From the NCBI RefSeq assembly GCF_003148775.1, contig NZ_QGGW01000014.1, positions 1 to 63,755 on the forward strand: a stretch of 63,755 nucleotides of DNA. The letters run 5' to 3'. The translations under genes and the position numbers were made by a program. The notes beneath the pieces were generated by a model. It ran no database searches. It saw only the letters and a program-made list of their open reading frames with translations, and was not told where the DNA came from. The stretch's first letter is position 1; each line of letters begins with the position of its first letter. This document shows positions 35,743 to 44,897 of this stretch, in pieces. The stretch is from Roseicyclus mahoneyensis (GTDB taxonomy: Bacteria; Pseudomonadota; Alphaproteobacteria; Rhodobacterales; Rhodobacteraceae).

Positions 35743-36330
35743 TCAGCGTGCGGCGGCGACCGCCTTGCAGGCCATCCGCCAATAGTGATCCTCGACCGCT
35801 GCCCGGTCGAGCCGTCCGCCCTCGCGGTACCATGTGGTCACGCCCGTCAGCATGGCAATCAGCGCCAGCGTGGCGAGCTTGGTATCGGGGACCTCAAAGA
35901 CGCCTTGAGCCTGACCGCGCTTCAAGATCGCCTCGAGCTGATCTTCATAGTCGCGGCGCAGCCGCTCGATAACCGCAAAATTGGCCGGGTCGAGGTTGCG
36001 CAACTCCATATAGGCGATGAACACCAGATCGGGCCGGTCGAGGTGGTAGCGGATGTGGTGGCGCACGAAGCTTTCGAGTTGCCGCTCGGCCGGGGCATCG
36101 GGGGGCGACCAATCGGCCAGCAGATCCTCGAGGTGGTCGCGCATCAGATCGAAGAGCAGCGCCTGCTTGTCGGCGGTGTAGAGGTAAAGCGCGCCCGCCT
36201 GCACCCCGACCTCCGCCGCGATCTGGCGCATCGACACGGCGGCAAAGCCATGGCGCGCGAAAAGCCGCAGCGCGGCCTGCCGCAAACGCGGCCCGGTGAT
36301 CTCGGCGTGGCTGCCCTGTTTGCGTGCCAT
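35743..36330 (-). CDS. TetR-family transcriptional regulator
   Basis: A 195-residue repressor. The N-terminal HTH reads RLRQAALRLFARHGFAAVSM and RQIAAEVGVQAGALYLYTADKQALL, typical of TetR. The C-terminal helical domain includes YMELRNLDPANFAVIERLRRDYE, resembling regulators of acyl-CoA catabolism, where the ligand is an acyl-CoA. It is divergent from the small lipoprotein gene. A TGAAC-N4-GTTCA dyad lies just upstream and is likely its own operator. Targets outside this intergenic region are unknown. Confidence 0.92.
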   Translation of the reverse strand: MARKQGSHAEITGPRLRQAALRLFARHGFAAVSMRQIAAEVGVQAGALYLYTADKQALLFDLMRDHLEDLLADWSPPDAPAERQLESFVRHHIRYHLDRPDLVFIAYMELRNLDPANFAVIERLRRDYEDQLEAILKRGQAQGVFEVPDTKLATLALIAMLTGVTTWYREGGRLDRAAVEDHYWRMACKAVAAAR

Positions 36331-36344
36331 GGGGTCAGATTATC

Positions 36345-36358
36345 TGAACGGGTGTTCA
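36345..36358. promoter_or_regulatory. TetR-type operator dyad
   Basis: TGAACGGGTGTTCA has perfect TGAAC/GTTCA arms around a GGGT centre. It lies 15 bases upstream of the TetR start and about 50 bases before the lipoprotein start, so it is well placed for autoregulation and control of the divergent gene. Confidence 0.6.
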
Positions 36359-36407
36359 ATTCAACCGGGATGGACAGGCCCGCCCTGCAGACGGTAGCAC
36401 TCGGGAC

Positions 36408-36662
36408 ATGATGTTGCGTCTTGTCCTCCTTGTCGCTTTGGCCGGACTGACCGCTTGCGGCCCGTCGCGCCCAGATCTGGCCAGCCGGATCAGCGCCGAG
36501 GGGCATGCAGCGGATTTCCCGGCGCTGGTGCCGCTCGGGCCATTGTTGCAAGGTGCCGACGCGCTGGTGCCGCGCAGCGCCGAGCGCGAGGGGCAGACCC
36601 TCGAGGCACGCGCGGCGGATCTGCGGCGGCGCGCGGCGCTGTTGCGGCAGATGGCGCTTTAG
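36408..36662 (+). CDS. Small lipoprotein
   Basis: An 84-residue protein with a lipoprotein signal (MMLRLVLLVALAGLTACGPS; lipobox LTAC). The mature part is a short helical, Arg/Ala-rich segment with SRISAEGHAADFPALVPLGP and ends LRRRAALLRQMAL. Family unknown. It would be attached to the inner face of the outer membrane or to the inner membrane. It is followed by hom after about 80 bases. Confidence 0.8.
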   Translation: MMLRLVLLVALAGLTACGPSRPDLASRISAEGHAADFPALVPLGPLLQGADALVPRSAEREGQTLEARAADLRRRAALLRQMAL

Positions 36663-36743
36663 GCCTGCCCGCGTTGCAGGGCTGTCGGGAAGGCGCTAAC
36701 AGGTGCATGAAAGCGCCCTGACCCGTTCCGGAGGACATTACCC

Positions 36744-38030
36744 ATGACTGATCCCCTGCGCCTTGGCATCGCCGGGCTTGGCACTGTCGGCGTGGGTGTC
36801 GTCAAGATCGTGCAACGGCAGGCGAACCTGCTCGCGCAGCGCTGCGGGCGGCCGGTCGAGATTACCGCCGTTTCGGCCCGGTCGAAGGGCAAGGATCGCG
36901 GCGTGAACCTGTCCCGATACGCGTGGGAGGATGATCCGGTGGCGTTGGCGCGGCGGGCGGATGTCGACGTCTTTGTCGAGCTGATGGGCGGGTCGGACGG
37001 CCCGGCCAAGGCCGCGACCGAGGCCGCCATCGCCGCGGGCAAGGACGTGGTCACCGCCAACAAGGCAATGCTGGCGCTGCACGGGCAGGCACTGGCCGAG
37101 GCCGCCGAGGCCAAGGGGCTGGTGTTGCGTTTCGAGGCGGCTGTGGCAGGTGGCATCCCCGTCATCAAGGCGCTGACCGAGGGGTTGGCGGGCAATGCCA
37201 TCGGGCGTGTCATGGGGGTGATGAACGGCACCTGCAACTACATTCTGACCCGGATGGACAGCGCGGGCCTGAGTTATGAAGAGGCCTTCGCCGAGGCCGA
37301 TGGTTTGGGCTATCTGGAGGCTGATCCGACGCTGGACGTGGGCGGCATCGACGCGGCGCACAAGCTGACGCTGCTGGCAGCCATCGCCTATGGCGCGAAG
37401 GTGAATTTCGACGCGATCCAGCTGGAGGGGATCGGGTCCATCACCATCGAGGATATCCGCCGCGCGGGCGACATGGGTTACAAGATCAAGCTCTTGGGCG
37501 TGGCGCAAATGACCGGCCGGGGGCTGGAGCAGCGGATGTCGCCCTGCCTTGTCCCCGCGACCTCGCCTTTGGGCCAGCTTGAGGGCGGGACCAACATGGT
37601 GGTGATCGAGGGCGACAGCGTGGGCCAGATCGTGCTCCGGGGTGCCGGCGCGGGCGAAGGGCCCACGGCCAGCGCGGTCATGTCGGACGTCTGCGACATC
37701 GCCCGCGGCATCCGCGTGCCGACCTTCGGGCGGCCTGCCACGTCGCTCGATGATGCCGCCCCAGCCTCTGCCGCCAGCCCGGCGTGCTATTACCTGCGGA
37801 TGGAACTGGCCGACAAGCCCGGCGCGCTGGCCAAGGTGGCGACCGTGCTGGGTGAGGCCGGGATTTCCATCGACCGGATGCGGCAGTATGATCACCCCGG
37901 TGCCAATGCGCCCGTGCTGATCGTGACCCACAAGACCGCGCGCCCAAACCTTGACACGGCGCTGGCCGCTCTGCCGGGCACCGGTGTCTTGAACGGCGCG
38001 CCCGTGGCGTTGAGGATCGAGGAGGTCTGA
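36744..38030 (+). CDS. hom: Homoserine dehydrogenase
   Basis: A 428-residue enzyme reducing aspartate semialdehyde to homoserine for threonine and methionine synthesis. The NAD(P) loop is GIAGLGTVGVGVVKI; KDVVTANKAMLALHG and GGIPVIKALTEGLAGN mark the catalytic domain, with GVMNGTCNYILTRM and the catalytic Lys region near DGLGYLEADPTLDVGG. A C-terminal ACT domain (MELADKPGALAKVATVLGEA) suggests feedback by threonine. The start follows CCGGAGGA. It is followed by the ceramidase-like gene after 6 bases. Confidence 0.96.
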   Translation: MTDPLRLGIAGLGTVGVGVVKIVQRQANLLAQRCGRPVEITAVSARSKGKDRGVNLSRYAWEDDPVALARRADVDVFVELMGGSDGPAKAATEAAIAAGKDVVTANKAMLALHGQALAEAAEAKGLVLRFEAAVAGGIPVIKALTEGLAGNAIGRVMGVMNGTCNYILTRMDSAGLSYEEAFAEADGLGYLEADPTLDVGGIDAAHKLTLLAAIAYGAKVNFDAIQLEGIGSITIEDIRRAGDMGYKIKLLGVAQMTGRGLEQRMSPCLVPATSPLGQLEGGTNMVVIEGDSVGQIVLRGAGAGEGPTASAVMSDVCDIARGIRVPTFGRPATSLDDAAPASAASPACYYLRMELADKPGALAKVATVLGEAGISIDRMRQYDHPGANAPVLIVTHKTARPNLDTALAALPGTGVLNGAPVALRIEEV

Positions 38031-38036
38031 GTCCGC

Positions 38037-38726
38037 ATGGACTGGACCGCAACCATCGACATCTACTGCGAGCGGTTGTCGCCCGATTTCTGGGCCGAGC
38101 CGGTAAATGCGCTGACCAATGCGGCGTTCGTGCTCGCCGCGATCTGGGGCGCAGTGACGGCGCGGCGGTTGGGCGTGATGCATCCGGTCGCGTGGCTGCT
38201 CATCGTGCTGGCGGGATTGATCGGGGTCGGGTCGTTCCTGTTCCACACCCATGCGACCGTCTGGGCGGCATTGGCCGATGTGGCACCGATCTGGACCTTT
38301 GTCGCGGTCTTCGTGCTGGCGGCCATGCGGTATCTCATGGGCATGCCGCCCGGGCGCGTGGCGTTGGTCTCGGGGCTGGTGATCGCTGCCGGGGTGCTGA
38401 CCGCGACGTTGCTGAACATGACCGGGGGGACAGACCCCGCAACCGCGCCCGACCCGTTGAACGGATCGGGGCAATACGCGCCGGCGTTGCTGGCGCTGGT
38501 GGTCTTTGCGATCCTCACACGCTGGCGTGGGCATCCATCCGCCAACTGGATCGCGGCAGCGACAGGGGTGTTCCTTATGTCCCTGACCTTCCGGACCTTT
38601 GACCGGGATATCTGCGAAGCCCTCCCGCTTGGCACGCATTTCCTGTGGCATCTGCTGAACGGGCTGGTGATCGGGCTGCTGCTTCAGATGTTCTTGCGCA
38701 CCGCCGACCTGCCCCGCGCACGTTAG
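38037..38726 (+). CDS. Alkaline ceramidase-like membrane protein
   Basis: A 229-residue protein with about seven hydrophobic segments. The conserved pieces match the alkaline ceramidase (CREST) superfamily: IDIYCERLSPDFWAEPVNAL, GSFLFHTHAT, FDRDICEALPLGTHFLWH. These supply the Ser, Asp and three His for zinc-dependent amide hydrolysis. The enzyme would split an amide-linked lipid, perhaps a ceramide or N-acyl aminolipid. It sits 6 bases behind hom, so it may be co-transcribed, though there is no obvious metabolic link. Confidence 0.85.
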   Translation: MDWTATIDIYCERLSPDFWAEPVNALTNAAFVLAAIWGAVTARRLGVMHPVAWLLIVLAGLIGVGSFLFHTHATVWAALADVAPIWTFVAVFVLAAMRYLMGMPPGRVALVSGLVIAAGVLTATLLNMTGGTDPATAPDPLNGSGQYAPALLALVVFAILTRWRGHPSANWIAAATGVFLMSLTFRTFDRDICEALPLGTHFLWHLLNGLVIGLLLQMFLRTADLPRAR

Positions 38727-38801
38727 CGCCCCCATGCTGGACGCCACGGGGCAGGATCGCTAGACCTGCGCCAACCGCAATTTGCCCAAGGCCGCATTCC
38801 C

Positions 38802-39767
38802 ATGACGCACCCCGCCGATTTCAATGACCGCATGCTGTCCTTGGGCCTTGCCCGTGTGTCCGAGGCTGCGGCCCTTGCCTCCGCCGATTTCATCGGGCGT
38901 GGTGACGAGAAGGCCGCCGATCAGGCCGCCGTGAACGCAATGCGCGATCAGCTCAACAAGCTGGAGATCCGCGGCACCGTCGTGATTGGCGAGGGCGAGC
39001 GCGACGAGGCCCCTATGCTCTATATCGGCGAGCAGGTGGGTGACGGCACCGGCCCCGAGGTCGACATCGCGCTCGACCCGCTTGAGGGCACGACGCTGAC
39101 CGCCAAGGACATGCCCAATGCGCTGACCGTCATCGCCATGGGGCCGCGCGGGTCGATGCTGCACGCGCCCGATGTCTACATGGACAAGCTGGCGATCGGG
39201 CCGGGGTACCGCCCCGGTGTCGTGACGCTGGACATGACGCCCTCCGAACGCGTTTCGGCACTGGCCGCCGCACAGGGCTGTTCGACGCGCGACATCACCG
39301 TGTGCGTGCTGGAACGCCCCCGCCACGAGACCATGATCGAGGAACTGCGCACCACCGGCTGCGCGATCCGGCTGATCACCGATGGTGATGTGGCGGGCGT
39401 GATCCATTGCGCCGAAACGGCCGTGACGGGCATCGACATGTACATGGGATCGGGCGGCGCGCCCGAAGGGGTGCTGGCGGCGGCCGCGCTCAAATGCATG
39501 GGCGGGCAGATGTTCGGGCGTCTCTTGTTCCGCAACGACGACGAAAAGAGCCGCGCGAAGAAGGCTGGGATCACCAATCTAGACCGCGTCTACACCCGTG
39601 ACGACATGGTGACCAAGGACGTGATCTTTGCCGCCACCGGCGTCACGGACGGCTCCATCCTGCCCGGCATCAAGCGCGAGGTGGGGTATCTGACCGCCGA
39701 GACGATCTTGATGCGCTCCAAGACGGGATCGGTGCGGCGGATGACCTATCGCAACCCGACGAAATGA
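38802..39767 (+). CDS. glpX: Fructose-1,6-bisphosphatase class II
   Basis: A 321-residue enzyme of gluconeogenesis. Metal and substrate motifs are IGEGERDEAPMLYIGEQVG, DIALDPLEGTTLTAKD and GSGGAPEGVLAAAALKCMGG. Length is normal for GlpX. In Rhodobacterales it also can act on sedoheptulose bisphosphate. It precedes recJ by 39 bases. Confidence 0.95.
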   Translation: MTHPADFNDRMLSLGLARVSEAAALASADFIGRGDEKAADQAAVNAMRDQLNKLEIRGTVVIGEGERDEAPMLYIGEQVGDGTGPEVDIALDPLEGTTLTAKDMPNALTVIAMGPRGSMLHAPDVYMDKLAIGPGYRPGVVTLDMTPSERVSALAAAQGCSTRDITVCVLERPRHETMIEELRTTGCAIRLITDGDVAGVIHCAETAVTGIDMYMGSGGAPEGVLAAAALKCMGGQMFGRLLFRNDDEKSRAKKAGITNLDRVYTRDDMVTKDVIFAATGVTDGSILPGIKREVGYLTAETILMRSKTGSVRRMTYRNPTK

Positions 39768-39806
39768 GCGTGACAGGGTGGTCGCGCTGCCTGTAGTGTG
39801 GCGCGG

Positions 39807-41576
39807 ATGTCCCTGCCCCAACATATGGAAAACGGCCTCGGTTTTCTGGGGGTCACGCGATCCCTGACCGGACGCCGCTGGGTCGGCCCGGACCCCGAGA
39901 CCGCACGTCTTGCCGGTGCGCTGGAACAGCGCGCGGGGCTTGAGGGCGCGCTGGCGCAGGTGCTGGCGCGGCGCGGTGTCACCCCCGAGGCCGCTGCGGG
40001 CTTTCTGGCCCCTGCCCTGCGCGACCTGATGCCCGACCCGCGCCACCTGAAGGACATGGACACCGCCGCCGCCCGCGTGATCGCAGCGCTGGAGCGGCGC
40101 GAAAGGATCGCAATCTTCGCCGATTACGATGTCGACGGGGGCGCATCCGCCGCGCTGCTGATCGACTGGTTGCGCGCGTTGGGTCGCCCGGCCACGCTTT
40201 ATATTCCCGACAGGATCGACGAGGGCTATGGCCCCAATGAGCCCGCCATGGCTGCGCTGGCCCGGGAGCATGACCTGATCATCTGCGTCGATTGCGGAAC
40301 GCTGTCCCATGGCCCCATCGCGGCGGCGGCAGGGGCAGAGGTGATCGTGCTCGACCACCACCTTGCAGGCGCGACCCTGCCGGACTGTGTCGCTGTGGTG
40401 AACCCCAACCGGCAGGACGAGGATGGCAGCCTTGCACATCTGTGTGCCGCCGGTGTGGTGTTCTTGCTGTTGGTCGAGGCGAACAGACGGCTGCGCGAGG
40501 CGGGCCGGAAAGGCCCTGACCTGATCGCGATGCTGGATCTGGTGGCATTGGCGACCGTGGCCGATGTGGCGCCGCTGACGGGCCTCAACCGCGCCTTCGT
40601 GCGACAAGGGCTCAAGGTCATGGCTCGTCGCGCAAGGCCGGGTCTGGTGGCGCTGGGGGATGTCGCGCGGCTCGACCGGCCGCCAACCAGCTACCATCTG
40701 GGCTTTGTTCTCGGGCCACGGGTCAATGCGGGCGGGCGGATCGGGGCGGCGGATCTGGGCGCGCGACTGCTCGCCACGACCGACCCTGCAGAGGCCGCCG
40801 CGATGGCCAAGCGGCTCGACGACCTCAACACCGACCGCCGCGAGATTGAGGGCCGCGTACGCGAAGCCGCTCTGGCCCAGGCCGAGGCGCGTGGCCTCGA
40901 GGCCGCGCTGGTCTGGGCCGCCGAGGATGGCTGGCACCCCGGTGTCGTCGGAATCGTCGCCGCCCGCCTGAAGGAGGTGACGCACCGCCCCGCGGTCGTG
41001 ATCGGCTTTGACGGCGATGCGGGCAAGGGCTCGGGCCGGTCGGTCACGGGCGTGGATCTGGGGGCCGCGATCCAGCGGCTGGCGGCTGAGGGGCTGATCG
41101 AAAAGGGCGGCGGCCACAAGATGGCCGCTGGCCTCAGCCTGACGCGCGCGCAACTGGGCCCGGCCATGGCGCGCCTGACCGAACTTCTGGCTAGGCAGGG
41201 TGCGGGCGCGCACGGGCCGGGCGAGCTGCGCCTCGATGGCATGTTGATGCCCGCCGCCTGCACCGTCGAGCTGATCGAGCAGCTGGACGAGGCAGGGCCT
41301 TTCGGTGCCGCCGCCCCTGCCCCACGCTTTGCCCTGCCTGCCTTGCGCATCCGGCATTTGCGACCGGTCGGCGACGGCCATTTGAAGCTGACCTTGTCGG
41401 ATGGCGGGGTGACCTTGGACGCGATCTGTTTCAACGCGGGCAGCAGTGGCCTTGACGCGGCGCTGCAGGGCCACGCCGGGCGCGCCGTCCATGTCGCGGG
41501 CCGGATCGAGGTCAACCATTGGAACGGACGCCAAAGCGTGCAGCTGCGCCTTGACGACGTCGCTTGGGCCGAGTGA
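39807..41576 (+). CDS. recJ: Single-stranded-DNA-specific exonuclease RecJ
   Basis: A 589-residue 5'-3' exonuclease of the DHH family used in recombination and mismatch repair. Motifs are AIFADYDVDGG (DHH motif I), IICVDCGTLSHGP, VIVLDHHLAG (the DHH motif), VALATVADVAPLTGLNR and the DHHA1 segment EKGGGHKMAAGLSL. The C-terminal OB-like region ends near NGRQSVQLRLDDVAWAE. The ATG at 39807 is preferred over the GTG three codons upstream. It is the last core gene before tRNA-Glu. Confidence 0.95.
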   Translation: MSLPQHMENGLGFLGVTRSLTGRRWVGPDPETARLAGALEQRAGLEGALAQVLARRGVTPEAAAGFLAPALRDLMPDPRHLKDMDTAAARVIAALERRERIAIFADYDVDGGASAALLIDWLRALGRPATLYIPDRIDEGYGPNEPAMAALAREHDLIICVDCGTLSHGPIAAAAGAEVIVLDHHLAGATLPDCVAVVNPNRQDEDGSLAHLCAAGVVFLLLVEANRRLREAGRKGPDLIAMLDLVALATVADVAPLTGLNRAFVRQGLKVMARRARPGLVALGDVARLDRPPTSYHLGFVLGPRVNAGGRIGAADLGARLLATTDPAEAAAMAKRLDDLNTDRREIEGRVREAALAQAEARGLEAALVWAAEDGWHPGVVGIVAARLKEVTHRPAVVIGFDGDAGKGSGRSVTGVDLGAAIQRLAAEGLIEKGGGHKMAAGLSLTRAQLGPAMARLTELLARQGAGAHGPGELRLDGMLMPAACTVELIEQLDEAGPFGAAAPAPRFALPALRIRHLRPVGDGHLKLTLSDGGVTLDAICFNAGSSGLDAALQGHAGRAVHVAGRIEVNHWNGRQSVQLRLDDVAWAE

Positions 41577-41664
41577 GGGGGTCAGCGCCTGTTTCCGGCC
41601 GAAGGGGAAAGAATCCGCTTGAACCCCGCGTCGCGTTTTTCTAGAAGCCCCTCACGCCATGTGT

Positions 41665-41739
41665 GGCCCGTTCGTCTATCGGTTAGGACGTCAGGTTTTC
41701 AACCTGAAAAGAGGGGTTCGACTCCCCTACGGGCTGCCA
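41665..41739 (+). tRNA. tRNA-Glu (TTC)
   Basis: Acceptor GGCCCGT pairs with ACGGGCT (one G-T pair). The anticodon stem TCAGG/CCTGA encloses TTTTCAA, anticodon TTC at 41698-41700. The T arm carries GGGGTTCGACTCCCC. CCA is encoded at 41737-41739. A tyrosine-recombinase remnant directly follows, so the 3' end is a likely attachment site. Confidence 0.97.
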
Positions 41740-41794
41740 CTTTTCCGCCAAGATGTTAGGAAGCATGGGCTTTGTCCTCGTGCTTGCTTACGTC

Positions 41795-42137
41795 TCAGCG
41801 CCGGTAGGCAGGTTTCGGGGTGATGGCGGTGTATTTCAGCTTTTCCACCGCGCCGTGAGCCAGCAGAACTTGGTCGACCTTCGCCGTGTAAAGGCGTCGC
41901 TCTGCGTCGATCTTGTCGCCGGTGATCGTCTTGATTACGTGGAGGGTGCATTGCGCCTCGGCCGGGCGCCGGGCTGATGGGGATCATCAGCACGGTTGCC
42001 GTATTTTGCTGAAGGACCCGGATCACGCCATGGGAAACATCGCCCCACCCCATCCTGACCACATCTGAGCGCGGCGACCCGGTGCTGCACATGCGCGTCA
42101 TGGCCAGATAGGCCTTAGTCCCGACCTGCAGGACGCA
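41795..42137 (-). pseudogene. Decayed phage/island tyrosine recombinase (integrase) remnant
   Basis: On the minus strand, VGTKAYLAMTRMCSTGSPR and SDVVRMGWGDVSHGVIRVLQ are followed by NTATVLMIPISPA. This matches the integrase region around the catalytic Arg (usual TGQRRSDVVRMG) and Lys (usual QQKTG); the Lys position has become Asn. The frame then breaks near 41965; a second frame (AEAQCTLHVIKTITGDKIDA ... PKPAYRR, stop at 41795) continues as a short unrecognised tail. The start and the C-terminal HxLR/Tyr region are missing. Next to tRNA-Glu this marks an old integration event. Confidence 0.65.
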
Positions 42138-42204
42138 AGGTAGGATGCCGCGCATCATCCGGTCATCGGGTAATCCCCCAGCCGAAATCATTACGCTTGA
42201 TATT

Positions 42205-42897
42205 CTATTCGTTCATCACAAGAACCGGAACACACAGCCGATAGCCGACGCCACGGATTGATTGAATTGCCGGAGCAGGCGCACCACAGGCGAGCAGTTT
42301 CTTGCGCAGTCGACCGAGTTTCACTTCGAGATTTTCCTTGGACAAGTCCTCGCCTTGGCCAAAATGAGCTGCAACTTGCCAGTGTTCGAGGCTTTGCTGT
42401 GCCGCCCGGGCGAAGGCCGCAAGGAGAACCTGTTCCGCTTGCGTGACCCGCGTTGAGGCTTTCGGCCCTGACACCTGCATTCTCAACGGATGCAAATGAA
42501 ATGAACCTTCCTTTCCCCTTTCGACCTCGACCAGGCGCTGCGCGAACCCAGCTACGACGGACCGGAGCTCATCCAAGTAAACCGGTTTTGTCAAATATAT
42601 GTTGGCGCCGGAAAAGTAGCCACCAATGCGATCAGTGACTTCATTACGCGCAGAAACGATAACGATGCCAACGCTCGGTTCAGATCGGCGGATGCGCGTT
42701 GCCAAACTGATGCCGTCCTCTCCTGGCAAACCAAGATCGATGATGTACAAATCTGGCACGAAGCCAACGGGCGTGTCATCCACGTCTTCAGCCATTGCTA
42801 CGCCGCACACCTCATGGCCGTCCTGCTGCAAAACATTGCACATTGTTTCACGCAAGGCGTCGTAATCTTCAATGACCATGATGCGTAGTGATCTCAT
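42205..42897 (-). CDS. OmpR-type response regulator
   Basis: A 230-residue regulator. The receiver domain has IMVIEDYDALRE, phospho-Asp in YIIDLGLPGEDG, VIVSARNE and the Lys in YLTKPVYL. The C-terminal winged helix reads KENLEVKLGRLRKKLLACGA then IQSIRGVGYRLCVP. The start at 42897 overlaps the kinase stop by 4 bases (ATGA), forming a co-translated kinase-regulator pair. The DNA target is unknown; the divergent gene at 44898 is a candidate. Confidence 0.92.
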   Translation of the reverse strand: MRSLRIMVIEDYDALRETMCNVLQQDGHEVCGVAMAEDVDDTPVGFVPDLYIIDLGLPGEDGISLATRIRRSEPSVGIVIVSARNEVTDRIGGYFSGANIYLTKPVYLDELRSVVAGFAQRLVEVERGKEGSFHLHPLRMQVSGPKASTRVTQAEQVLLAAFARAAQQSLEHWQVAAHFGQGEDLSKENLEVKLGRLRKKLLACGAPAPAIQSIRGVGYRLCVPVLVMNE

Positions 42898-44762
42898 TGC
42901 GGCAGCCAGACACTGAATGTGGCTGTCTGCATGCCTTCGATTTCGCCGGAAACCAGGAAATCCACAATTCCACCAAGTGCCGTAACCCATCTGTCCACAA
43001 GAAAAAGGCCAAGTCCGGAACCTGGATTCCGATGGGCACGCTTGGACCGGTAGTACTTTGTGAAAACGAGGTTCGGGTCCGGAGCGCCAACGTCGCCGAT
43101 GACGTTTGATACCCGCACGACAACACCCACTCGATCACCCAGAGCGGCACCGGACACCTCGACGCGGACAACAGTGTCTTTTGCACTGTACTTGGTTGCA
43201 TTATCCAAAAGGTTTTCGAACACGTGCTGCATCAAGCGCGGATCAGTGAGGATCATTTGTGCGCCTGAATTTTCAATAAAAACTCGGCCATTAAGGGCAT
43301 GCGATTGGACGACTTGCGCAACCAGTGCGGCCATATCAAAATACGACTGCTCTACATGTATCTGCCCACCATCGATCCGCTCACTTTGCTCGACACGGGC
43401 AATGACATTCGCCATGTCGCTAGCTGCTTGCCGCAATGTCTTGTCGCCTTCTTTTTCGCTGCTCGACAGCAGCTGAATGACACTCAACGGGTTACGCAGC
43501 TCGTGCGTGAGCATCGACAGAAAGCCTTCTTTCGCTAGGCGGCGCCTGCTTTCTTCGCGCAGTTCGGCGTCTTTCATGCTCAACAGAACCCTTGCCTCCT
43601 GCTCCGCCAAGTCACGTTGGCGGTTTCGTATCAGCAGCAGCCCAGACAGAATGATGGTGGAAATGATCGCATGTACGAACATCATCTTGAAAAGCGGAAC
43701 ACTGGTACTGAGGATGTTCAGGTACATGAGGAGTGGAGCAACGACCACCATGGCCATGACAAAATAACCGCAACGAATAAGCCATAGCGACCGACGGCCT
43801 AATTCTTTTGACCGGTCGCCTTCCGCGCTCAATGTCAGGAGAACCATCATCAAAAGCTGAACATTTATCAACAGAGCCGACATTTGCAAGGATGTCTGGA
43901 CATGACCCGCAATAGCAAGGGGCAGCGTCACAGCGGGCAGGCAGAGCAAGACGTAGATTGCTTTTCTCAACCAGCGCCAACCACCAAGCTCTGAAATCAA
44001 TCTTACATCAAAGATCCCAGCGACCGATGCGATGCTACAACAGACGAAAACATAGATCAGGTCCCGAGCATCAGGACTGAGAAAACCAGAAGAGAAAAAG
44101 CGAAGCGATCCGAAGTAGACGAATATGTGAGCTGCAGAGAACAGCTGCCTTAGCGCAAAGAGACCAAACAAACCATCACGCCGAATGGCCCATGCCATCA
44201 GGCCCCACGCACCGAAACTCAGCAAGAATGCAATATACGCGGCGACCAAGCCGCCCTGCACAAAACTGTTCCTTTTTGCCATATCAGCTGACATGACAGA
44301 CACATCTACGGTTAAGCTGGTGGTTGTCCTCAATCGCAAATAGACGTTGCGCGTGTATCGGGACGACGGAATAATGAAGCCACTGTAAAGACCCACATGG
44401 TTCCCGACTTCAATGGCCGCGTCCCGGCCACTCAGCGCTGGTGGCGCATTCATACCGTTCATTGCCGGGTCGTAGAGCTCTATTCGCCGCAGGAACGCTG
44501 GCTCCACGACAATGGCAATTTCACCATCCTCTGACTGCCCCGTGATGGTCAACATTACCCAAAGTTCATCTCGTGAGTAGCCCAACGCAATCGAACCTTC
44601 GAACTCGGTAAAGGTGGCTTGCTGAGCCTCTGCGAGGGAAGCGCGGTGCGGACCACCCACCCAATATAATTACCTAAAGATCGAATGATCTTCAGCCAAG
44701 GACTCGGAAACAAACCAAAGTTGGAAAAATGCCACCTGAAAGATAAACGCGATGGGCTTCAT
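42894..44762 (-). pseudogene. 7TMR-DISM sensor histidine kinase with in-frame stop after its signal peptide
   Basis: The frame starts at ATG 44762 with GGAAG 6-8 bases upstream and a signal peptide (MKPIAFIFQVAFFQLWFVSE, cleavage near SLA). Codon 31 is TAA (44670-44672), after which the same frame runs 588 codons from GTG 44660 to the stop at 42894. That part holds the periplasmic DISM-type sensor domain, about seven membrane helices, a HisKA domain (LSMLTHELRNPLSVIQLL) and an ATPase domain (FENLLDNATKYSA; GSGLGLFLVDRW). Without the signal peptide the sensor domain may be misplaced. It could be a true nonsense mutation, readthrough, reinitiation at GTG 44660, or a sequencing error. Confidence 0.8.
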
Positions 44763-44873
44763 TTAAACTTCCAGAGGCCTCGAAGCATTGGGTTGTGTTG
44801 GGTTTCGAAAATGGGCTTGTGCTACGGCGTCCGCGGTGGATCGGTAAGTCGGTTCAAAAAAAACACAACCTGA

Positions 44874-44894
44874 ATATTCCATGGAAGGGAATAT
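44874..44894 (+). promoter_or_regulatory. Hairpin over the ribosome site of the exported Ala/His-rich protein
   Basis: ATATTCC and GGAATAT pair across ATGGAAG, so the GGAAGGGA ribosome site lies in loop and stem, 3 bases before the TTG start at 44898. The stem is short and A/T-rich, which would allow opening by heat or by ribosome binding. The role is inferred. Confidence 0.35.
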
Positions 44895-44897
44895 AAC

